Of a stretch of 5,152 bases of DNA, positions 1-5,152 are shown in pieces. The notes beneath the pieces were generated by a model that saw nothing but the letters and a program-made list of their open reading frames with translations, searched no databases and was not told where the DNA came from. The position numbers and the translations under genes are program-made. Source of the DNA: an uncultured Prevotellaceae bacterium. Its GTDB lineage: Bacteria; Bacteroidota; Bacteroidia; Bacteroidales; Bacteroidaceae. The stretch covers positions 1 to 5,152 of the forward strand of contig CALZOH010000206.1 in the NCBI GenBank assembly GCA_945827465.1, read 5' to 3'. Numbering within the stretch: position 1 is the first letter of the stretch; every line of letters begins with the position of its first letter.

Positions 1-4
1 CTCC

Positions 5-1303
5 TTATCGATGTTGTTTAAACAGCCAGTCTTGTATGCCTGGAATGCCGTAAGCAACGAACCATGTAGCACGATGGTTGCCTCCTGTCAGATGCGTGAA
101 CAACAAGTGGTGACCTTCGCTATTCATATTTTCAGCTTCTTTCGATAGTTCTTCGATTGACGATGTCATATTCCAAGTACTTTCAGTGACGGGATGGCCC
201 ATCTTGCGCCATGTTTCAACGGCTTGTCCTTGTAAGGTGTTGGAGGATTGGTCGCCTTCGCATGAAATAATCCAAATGTTTTGTTGTGCGAGCGGTGCCA
301 TTAGGCTCGGATTCCATTTGCCGGCAACAAGTAAAGCACCGGCAAATAATTTAGGTTCCTTGAGTAACATGACGATAGACGACATGCAGCCCATAGATTG
401 TCCTGTGGTGTAGATGCGCGTTGAATCAACGGAATACTTCCTTTGCAAATCCTTCAGTAATGCGATGGTGGCATCCAAGTGGTGACTATAGTTCCAATTG
501 TCGTCAACTGTGATGACGGGATATTCAGGCGCTACTACAATACATTTGTGACGAACTTGTGCTTCGGGTTCGGCCCATGAAGTAGCGCCGTTCCCTTGGT
601 AAAGCGTGTGAATGATGGGGCCGCTGGCTACGCCGGCATCATGAATGAAGAGTACTAAGGGATATTTCTCTTCTGGATTATAATCCTTTGGAAGGAAGAT
701 ATTATAGGGTAATACTTGTCCGGTAAAGGGACTGACAAATTCTTGTTGTTTGAAGTCATCGGCTACCAGACGTTTTTCTGCTGTACTGTGGATAGGAGTA
801 TTGTTGGCAGCGTAAGTCTTCCCTTTGGCTGTTTTTATGTTATCCGTCTGAATGACTGTTGCAGAACCCGGATATTCATCGTTTCCACCCGTGCTCCAAC
901 CCGCGCGTAAGCCGGGACCGCCCTGCTTGGCGTCACGCTCTTTTTTCTTGGCCATTTCGGCTTCCGTTGGTTGCTTGGGTTGGGCGTTCAGGTCAACTTC
1001 GGCTTTGACTTCAATAACAACGTACTGACCATTTGTACCTTTCTCGGATTTCTCGGGAATAGTATTGGCGTAAATGCGGGTCACTTCTTTTCCTTCTACC
1101 TTGAAACTTTGGTTGGAAAGACTTTTGTTGCTGATCGGAGTGTCATATTCCAAAATGACGGATTCAACTTTGCGCCCATCGCCAAGTACACGGCTGATGG
1201 CTAAGACTGATTTGATGTTGGAGGGAAGGGTGGAGGTGTTTTGGGCTTGGGAAAAGCCAAGGAATCCTGCCATCAACCAAGTAAGCATTACTTTCTTTGT
1301 CAT
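5..1303 (-). CDS. Exported alpha/beta-hydrolase esterase with N-terminal Ig-like domain (prolyl oligopeptidase / PHB-depolymerase-like)
   Basis: A complete 432-residue protein, ATG to TAA. Residues 1-20 form a signal peptide (Lys-rich start, hydrophobic core, SQA|Q cleavage), so it is probably periplasmic. Residues about 28-102 resemble the Ig-like N-terminal domain of EstA-type esterases; a charged linker (about 110-130, with KKKERDAK) and a Gly-rich stretch follow. The catalytic domain spans about 185-432: PYNIFLPKDY opens it, FIHDAG (219-224) is the likely oxyanion-hole strand, and GQSMG (301-305) is the nucleophile elbow with Ser303. Asp351 (CEGDQSS) and His410 (GGNHRATW) are the best candidates for the rest of the triad. 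Family members hydrolyse carboxyl esters; this one's substrate is unknown. Its position downstream of a GH95 gene suggests de-acylation of a glycan, which is inference. A peptidase role is possible but less likely, as no beta-propeller is present. The start at 1303 gives a normal signal peptide and lies about 30 nt from a -7 box. Confidence 0.86.
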   Translation of the reverse strand: MTKKVMLTWLMAGFLGFSQAQNTSTLPSNIKSVLAISRVLGDGRKVESVILEYDTPISNKSLSNQSFKVEGKEVTRIYANTIPEKSEKGTNGQYVVIEVKAEVDLNAQPKQPTEAEMAKKKERDAKQGGPGLRAGWSTGGNDEYPGSATVIQTDNIKTAKGKTYAANNTPIHSTAEKRLVADDFKQQEFVSPFTGQVLPYNIFLPKDYNPEEKYPLVLFIHDAGVASGPIIHTLYQGNGATSWAEPEAQVRHKCIVVAPEYPVITVDDNWNYSHHLDATIALLKDLQRKYSVDSTRIYTTGQSMGCMSSIVMLLKEPKLFAGALLVAGKWNPSLMAPLAQQNIWIISCEGDQSSNTLQGQAVETWRKMGHPVTESTWNMTSSIEELSKEAENMNSEGHHLLFTHLTGGNHRATWFVAYGIPGIQDWLFKQHR

Positions 1304-1322
1304 GATTATACGAAATAATTTT

Positions 1323-1357
1323 CTGATGAACTAACTTGTGCAAAGTTAGTTCATCAG
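1323..1357. repeat. Perfect 15-bp inverted repeat (5-nt loop) between GH95 and esterase genes
   Basis: The arms ctgatgaactaactt (1323-1337) and aagttagttcatcag (1343-1357) are exact reverse complements around the loop gtgca. In minus-strand RNA read through from the GH95 gene, this would fold into a strong hairpin ending 19 nt before the esterase ATG. What follows is AAAATTATTT rather than a clean U-run, so it is at best a weak intrinsic terminator. It could be an attenuator, an RNA-processing or stabilising hairpin, or a dyad operator. It overlaps the candidate -7 box of the esterase. Confidence 0.8.
1342..1349 (-). promoter_or_regulatory. Candidate Bacteroides -7 box (TAACTTTG) for the esterase gene
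   Basis: The minus strand reads TAACTTTG, an exact match to the Bacteroides TAnnTTTG -7 consensus, and would place the transcript start near 1335, about 30 nt before the ATG at 1303. No good TTTG -33 element is seen 19-21 nt upstream (ATTC lies there), so strength is uncertain. The box sits inside one arm of the inverted repeat, so a transcript starting here would lack the complete hairpin. Confidence 0.45.
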
Positions 1358-1413
1358 TTTGTATAATCTGAATGTGAATGTTTAGCGTTCGCCACCAAAA
1401 AATATCAATTCGC

Positions 1414-4323
1414 CTATTGGAAGAGAACGGTGGTGGGAATTCCTTTTTTGAGTTCTACTTGTTTCAGTTGTGTTCTATACTTAACCGAGTATGTACCATC
1501 TTGTCTGGCTTGAAGGATAGCTTTTGTCAGGCGACCATTGCTCCATTGAGCAGAGACTTCAACACCTCCGCGGGCACACATGCCGTTGAAACTGCCTTCG
1601 CTCCATTCAGAGGGCAGAGCGGGTAGGAGTTCGATGTAACCTCCGTGACTTTGCAGCAGCATTTCGGCAACGCCTGCTGTCACACCGAAGTTACCGTCAA
1701 TTTGGAATGGCGGATGAGTGTCGAATAGGTTGGCATATACTCCTCCGCTTCCTCCGGGATGAGTAAGTTGCATGGCGCTCTTGAGAAGCTTGTGAGCCCG
1801 GTCGCCATCGAGCAATCGTGCCCAAAAGTTGAGTTTCCAAGCCTTGCTCCATCCTGTTCCGCCATCACCACGGGTGTTGAGCGTCACCTTCATGGCTTCT
1901 GCATAGCGATTGTCTTCCTCACTTCTTCCCGGTTTGATTTGGGTGCCCGGGTGTAGCCAAAACAGATGGTTGGTGTGGCGGTGGTGATTGTCGCCGGTGA
2001 TGTCCCGTGTGACCTCATCTTTCCATTCCATGAATTGACCGCCCAGTCCAATCTTCGGTCCTGACAAGCGTTGCAGGGCGGTCTGTATTTCTTGTATTTC
2101 GGATGTGTTTTCTTGCTTCAGTTCGCTGTTGGCTTGCAGGATGATGTGGAAGATTTCGCTCACCATGGCCTGTGCGGTAGAACATCCGAGTGAGAACTCG
2201 CCGTGTTCGGGCGAAAGAGAAGGATTGCAGACCAGACTTCCGTCGCGTTGGTCGGTCCAAAGATTGTCAACCCAGAAGAGGGCCGCGCCAAGCAGTATGG
2301 GGAAGTTCTCTTTCAGGAACTCCTTGTTTTGCGTGAATAGATAATGTTCCCAAATGTCCTGACACATCCAAATGGCTCCTTGCGGAAAGACGTGGGGCGT
2401 TCCTTTGGGAGCCGGTGCCGTGTGTCCCCAGATATTGATTTCATGATTGGCGATCCATCCACGTACCTTCCCTCCATCGGGTTTGCAGTAATAATGGTTG
2501 GCCGTCTGTTCTCCACGTGGTACCAGGCTTCGTACGAAGTCAATCATGGGCAGATGACATTCCGACAGGTTGGTGGGCTCTGCCGGCCAATAATTCATCT
2601 CAATGTTGATGTTGGAGTGATAGTCGGCATTCCATGGATTTTGCAGTCGTTCGCCCCAAACTCCCTGCAGGTTGGCTGGAAGTGAACCCGGTCGTGACGA
2701 GGAAATGAGCAGGTAGCGTCCCATTTGGTAGTAGAGCGTTTCGAGGTAACGGCATTGGGCCGGTGTGGCAGTGCCGCGTGTCATTTTGTAGAGTAGGCTG
2801 TCGGTAGGCTCAGCGGGCGCTTCTTGTGCATTGCCTAATTGTAGTGACATGCGGTTGTAGAGTGCGTGGTAGTCTTTAAGGTGCGTATCAAGCAGGGCTT
2901 GATAAGTTTTGGCGCGGGCTTTTCCGATGATCGACTCGACGGTGTGTAGGGGATCTTCGGGAGAGAGGTAATTGAAAGTTTTGTCGTAGCAGGGCCGGTA
3001 GTTGGTGGCGGCAGACATGAGTAATACAATTTCTCGGGCACGCTCAATGCGCAGTTTCCCTCCTTCCGCCGTGACCTTTCCTTCAGTGGATTGCAGTATA
3101 AGTTGTTGGGCAAAGCGCAGTCCGTTACGCCAGTCAGGATTTTCCTGACTAAAGAGTGGCGTTGGATAGCCGGTGAGCGTGATGCCCTTCTCGTTGGATG
3201 AAATGGAGTAGGTTTTGTGTGGACATTCCATTGAAATAACTCTGTTGAAGGGTTTGCTACCTGTGAGTCTGATGACCATGACGCGGTCGGGATAACTCAT
3301 GAAGTATTCCCGCTTCAGTTGATTTCTTCCCTGCATGTAAACGACGGTTTGTAGGGCATTGTCGAGGTCAAGGGTGCGGGTGTAGTGCGAATAACTGTTC
3401 GGAAGGTCGATCGAAAATTCCGAGAGTTGTGCTTGTTGACTATTGTCGACGAGTTCGGTAATGACGAGTTTGAAGAAGCGGTAGTTCCCCTTTTTCATGG
3501 GGAAAGTTTTGGTCTGCCGACGTCCTTTCCCTGCTGCGCTCTCCGGCCAAAAGATGCCTGACTGCTCATCAACGAGGCGGTAGTTCTTTCCGTCGCCGGA
3601 AGCATAGAGTTTCCATGCTTTAGGATCGCGTCCGGGCATGTCGTCTGCTGATGTAACACTATAGGTGTTGGTCCGTACGTTTCGGTTGTAAGCCCATTCG
3701 ATGGTAACGGGTAGAGGTTTGTTTTCGTGGTCGGCAAACCATTTGTTGCCGATGTTTCCGTCAAACAGGTGGGCGATGGTTTGGCTCTTGTTCTTTAAGT
3801 TGTCGTGCGAGGTCTTGATGCTTTCTTTGATCAGTTCAGGGATGTCGGGGTCGTTGATAAGAATGTTGCTCAGCGTTTGGTAAGAACCGAAATGGGTGCG
3901 GTCACCACCGAACCGGTCGACGAGTTCCTTCACTCCGCTGTCGTCGTAGTTGTGAGTAATGAGTTTTCCGTTGGCATTCACATAAGCCGCTCGGTTGTTG
4001 GAGAAATCAATGGCTTTTTCCTGCAGGATGTTGCAGATGCTTAGAAAGGTCTGATGATTTTCTTCTGCCGTCCGCAGATGTCCTCCGTTGTACTGGCTAT
4101 CTTCTCCGGGCCCTCCCGACCAGAGTGTCTTTTCATTGGTTTGGATTAGTTCGGTGTTGACGGTGCCATAAATCATGGCGCCCATGTATCCGTTTCCGAT
4201 AGGTAGGGCTTCGCTTTCCCAATTGGTGGCCGGAGTATGATAGATGGCGCGCAGAGGCAAATTGTTTTGAGCTTGCAGCAGGGTGCTACAGAGCAACGCT
4301 GAAAGAATCAGTATTCTTCTCAT
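1414..4323 (-). CDS. Exported GH95 family alpha-L-fucosidase / alpha-L-galactosidase with inserted discoidin-like domain
   Basis: A 969-residue GH95 enzyme. The first Met at 4374 would bury the signal peptide behind 17 extra residues and lies upstream of a candidate -7 box, so I start at 4323, which gives a clean signal peptide (about 1-18, cleaved at QA|Q). The N-terminal beta-sandwich begins with LRAIYHTPATNWESEALPIGNG (about 23-44), typical of the family. It is interrupted at about 158-311 by a discoidin-like insert and resumes at YTRTLDLDNALQ. The (alpha/alpha)6 catalytic domain spans about 470-885, with a C-terminal beta domain after it. Active-site motifs known from Bifidobacterium AfcA are intact: HSNIN (569-573, the two water-activating Asn at 571 and 573), SPEHGE (acid Glu706) and FQIDGNFG (Asp876). 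The family inverts alpha-L-fucosyl or alpha-L-galactosyl linkages; His569, at the position of AfcA His419, favours fucosidase. The likely substrate is a plant or host glycan side chain. The reading frame is unbroken. Confidence 0.93.
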   Translation of the reverse strand: MRRILILSALLCSTLLQAQNNLPLRAIYHTPATNWESEALPIGNGYMGAMIYGTVNTELIQTNEKTLWSGGPGEDSQYNGGHLRTAEENHQTFLSICNILQEKAIDFSNNRAAYVNANGKLITHNYDDSGVKELVDRFGGDRTHFGSYQTLSNILINDPDIPELIKESIKTSHDNLKNKSQTIAHLFDGNIGNKWFADHENKPLPVTIEWAYNRNVRTNTYSVTSADDMPGRDPKAWKLYASGDGKNYRLVDEQSGIFWPESAAGKGRRQTKTFPMKKGNYRFFKLVITELVDNSQQAQLSEFSIDLPNSYSHYTRTLDLDNALQTVVYMQGRNQLKREYFMSYPDRVMVIRLTGSKPFNRVISMECPHKTYSISSNEKGITLTGYPTPLFSQENPDWRNGLRFAQQLILQSTEGKVTAEGGKLRIERAREIVLLMSAATNYRPCYDKTFNYLSPEDPLHTVESIIGKARAKTYQALLDTHLKDYHALYNRMSLQLGNAQEAPAEPTDSLLYKMTRGTATPAQCRYLETLYYQMGRYLLISSSRPGSLPANLQGVWGERLQNPWNADYHSNINIEMNYWPAEPTNLSECHLPMIDFVRSLVPRGEQTANHYYCKPDGGKVRGWIANHEINIWGHTAPAPKGTPHVFPQGAIWMCQDIWEHYLFTQNKEFLKENFPILLGAALFWVDNLWTDQRDGSLVCNPSLSPEHGEFSLGCSTAQAMVSEIFHIILQANSELKQENTSEIQEIQTALQRLSGPKIGLGGQFMEWKDEVTRDITGDNHHRHTNHLFWLHPGTQIKPGRSEEDNRYAEAMKVTLNTRGDGGTGWSKAWKLNFWARLLDGDRAHKLLKSAMQLTHPGGSGGVYANLFDTHPPFQIDGNFGVTAGVAEMLLQSHGGYIELLPALPSEWSEGSFNGMCARGGVEVSAQWSNGRLTKAILQARQDGTYSVKYRTQLKQVELKKGIPTTVLFQ

Positions 4324-4355
4324 GTAAATGAATTTGTTTGGGGTTTTAATTGCAG

Positions 4356-4363
4356 CAAAGTTA
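4356..4363 (-). promoter_or_regulatory. Candidate Bacteroides -7 box (TAACTTTG) for the GH95 gene
   Basis: The minus strand reads TAACTTTG, matching TAnnTTTG exactly and identical to the box before the esterase. It predicts a transcript start near 4349 and a leader of about 26 nt that is A-rich before the ATG at 4323 (AAACAAATTCATTTAC), as is usual in Bacteroides. The -33 region holds no TTTG, so the gene may need an activator. The box lies downstream of the alternative ATG at 4374, which argues against that longer start. Confidence 0.5.
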
Positions 4364-4434
4364 CTAAAAAGCATTCTGATAGATCACTCCCTTTTGTCTT
4401 CTTTGCCAATTGTCTTTGCTTTTTGCCTAAAAGT

Positions 4435-4466
4435 CTTGGTGCAGTCGGAGAACTGATGTACTTTTG
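4435..4466 (+). promoter_or_regulatory. Bacteroides-type promoter for the thioredoxin-like gene
   Basis: CTTG at 4435-4438 resembles the -33 element (TTTG). It is followed after 20 nt by TACTTTTG at 4459-4466, an exact TAnnTTTG -7 box. Both sequence and spacing fit the sigma-ABfr consensus. Transcription would begin near 4472, giving a leader of about 38 nt that is A/T-rich and has no Shine-Dalgarno site. This is the best promoter in the window and diverges from that of the GH95 gene. Confidence 0.6.
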
Positions 4467-4509
4467 CGGCTATCAATCTTGATTTATCACAACATTTCAA
4501 CAATTCAAT

Positions 4510-5013
4510 ATGAAGAGAATTATTTTGATGGTAGTGGTTGCATTTTGCTTGACTATTACGTTGCAGGCGCAAACTGCATTGAAGAAGGTGTATGATGAAG
4601 GCATCAATCCGTTGGAGCAAGTGGAAAAAGCTGTTAAACAAGCTCAGGTGGCCGGCAAGCATGTAGTGTGTCAGGTGGGAGGTAACTGGTGTCCGTGGTG
4701 TCTTCGGTTTGCTGACTTTATAACTAAAGATTCAGTGATCAATCGTATGATTGCTGATAACTATGTTTATATTCATGTCAACTATAATCCGCGTAAGAAA
4801 GTGAGTGAATCAGCGCAAGCGCAAGCTAAGCAGTTGATGAAGCGTTTGGGCAACCCGGGGCGCTTTGGTTTTCCTGTTCTTGTTGTATTGGATGGTAAAG
4901 GAGAAGTCTTACACATTCAAGACTCCAGTTTCCTTGAATCGGACGAGAGTTATGATTCCGACAAGGTGAAACGATTCTTTAAGAACTGGACACCTAAGGC
5001 TCTTACGCAATAG
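4510..5013 (+). CDS. Exported thioredoxin-fold protein with CPWC active site
   Basis: A complete 167-residue protein, ATG to TAG. Residues 1-20 are a signal peptide (MKR start, hydrophobic core, QA|Q cleavage), so the protein is probably periplasmic. The mature part is one thioredoxin-like domain of the DUF255/Thioredoxin_7 kind: a helix with the EQVEKAVKQAQVAGK stretch (36-50), a strand HVVCQVGG, then the active site GNWCPWC with Cys61 and Cys64. FGFPVLVVLDGKGEV (119-133) carries the usual cis-Pro (Pro122) before the penultimate strand, and a C-terminal helix begins near 150. It should act as a thiol-disulfide oxidoreductase in the envelope; the partner and the direction (oxidation or reduction) are unknown. 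Cys54, seven residues before the active site, is an extra cysteine. It is divergent from the GH95 gene, has its own promoter and terminator, and is probably monocistronic. No Shine-Dalgarno site precedes the start; the leader is A/T-rich. The fold assignment is firm, the physiological role is not. Confidence 0.88.
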   Translation: MKRIILMVVVAFCLTITLQAQTALKKVYDEGINPLEQVEKAVKQAQVAGKHVVCQVGGNWCPWCLRFADFITKDSVINRMIADNYVYIHVNYNPRKKVSESAQAQAKQLMKRLGNPGRFGFPVLVVLDGKGEVLHIQDSSFLESDESYDSDKVKRFFKNWTPKALTQ

Positions 5014-5057
5014 ATGGTTTGTTTGCGCCTGATAGTTTAATCTCAATCATTCATTAG

Positions 5058-5086
5058 ACGTTCCCCCAACCGTAGGGGACGTTTTT
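5058..5086 (+). terminator. Rho-independent terminator after the thioredoxin-like gene
   Basis: ACGTTCCCC (5058-5066) pairs with GGGGACGT (5075-5082) with one bulged T, leaving an 8-nt loop, and runs directly into TTTTT (5082-5086). It lies 44 nt after the stop codon, with no other gene between, so it most likely ends that transcript. Confidence 0.72.
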
Positions 5087-5152
5087 GCAACCTTGCAAAG
5101 TCACTCCCCCGGCGTCGGGGACGTTTTTGCAGCCTTGCAAAGTCACTCCCCC
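5075..5152. repeat. GC-rich tandem repeat, 42-bp period, running off the right edge
   Basis: A 36-bp unit, from GGGGACGTTTTTGC to AGTCACTCCCCC, occurs at 5075-5110 and again at 5117-5152. The two copies differ at one base only (A at 5090, G at 5132) and are separated by GGCGTC. The CCCCC end of one copy, the 6-nt joint and the GGGG of the next form a short hairpin (CCCCG 5107-5111 with CGGGG 5116-5120) followed by a T-run, a second terminator-like element. Inside the first copy, TTTGCAA and TTGCAAA (5084-5099) make a second small dyad. The last copy ends on the window edge with CCCCC, so the array probably continues. No coding signal is seen in 5014-5152. Confidence 0.85.

Noticed and set aside
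1323..1357. Clean rho-independent terminator for the GH95 gene
   Set aside because: The stem is strong but A/T-rich, and on the minus strand it is followed by AAAATTATTT, not a T-run; it is listed as an inverted repeat instead.
2344..2685. 113-residue open frame on the plus strand inside the GH95 gene, and other antisense frames there
   Set aside because: It lies antisense to an intact, clearly recognisable GH95 enzyme, has no signal, domain or promoter that I recognise, and is best explained as a shadow of the GC-biased coding strand.
4324..4374. Longer GH95 start at 4374 adding 17 residues
   Set aside because: It puts a non-hydrophobic segment before an obvious signal peptide, and it lies upstream of the candidate -7 box at 4356-4363, so the predicted transcript would not contain it.
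4323..4510. Lipoprotein processing of the GH95 or thioredoxin-like protein because of Cys in the signal peptide
   Set aside because: The residues before these Cys (ALLC and VAFC) do not fit the lipobox, which needs Gly, Ala or Ser just before Cys, and a good Ala-Gln cleavage site follows.
4384..4662. 92-residue minus-strand frame overlapping the start of the thioredoxin-like gene
   Set aside because: It is antisense to the thioredoxin-like signal peptide and its promoter, with a low-complexity composition rich in His, Gln and Leu and no recognisable domain.
5075..5152. CRISPR array
   Set aside because: The repeats are CRISPR-like in length (36 bp), but the joint is only 6 nt, too short for a spacer, and the arrangement is hairpin plus T-run; no cas gene is present.

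Overview
The window looks like a piece of a gut Bacteroides (Bacteroidales) chromosome. Four things point there: all three proteins have signal peptides ending in Ala-Gln; the start codons lack Shine-Dalgarno sites and have A/T-rich leaders; TAnnTTTG boxes of the Bacteroides sigma-ABfr type sit just upstream of each gene; and one product is a GH95 enzyme of the kind common in Bacteroides glycan-utilisation loci. The species cannot be fixed from the sequence alone.

Layout: on the minus strand, reading right to left, a large exported GH95 glycoside hydrolase (1414-4323) is followed after 110 bp by an exported alpha/beta-hydrolase esterase (5-1303). The gap holds a perfect 15-bp inverted repeat that contains a candidate -7 box. 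On the plus strand, diverging from the GH95 gene across a 186-bp promoter region, is a small exported thioredoxin-fold protein with a CPWC active site (4510-5013). It is followed by a hairpin-plus-T-run terminator that leads into a GC-rich 42-bp-period tandem repeat running off the right edge.

How the genes may work together: the GH95 enzyme is predicted to remove terminal alpha-L-fucose (or alpha-L-galactose) from a glycan. The esterase could remove acyl groups from the same or a related glycan, so the pair may be part of a polysaccharide-degradation cluster continuing to the left. No SusC/SusD pair, regulator or transporter is in view, so a polysaccharide utilisation locus is an inference only. 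The thioredoxin-like protein is transcribed separately and has no evident link to the glycan genes.

I see no clearly undescribed system. The points most worth a second look are a discoidin-like (F5/8 type C) domain inserted inside the N-terminal beta-sandwich of the GH95 enzyme, the hairpin overlapping the esterase promoter, and the terminator-bearing tandem repeat at the right end.
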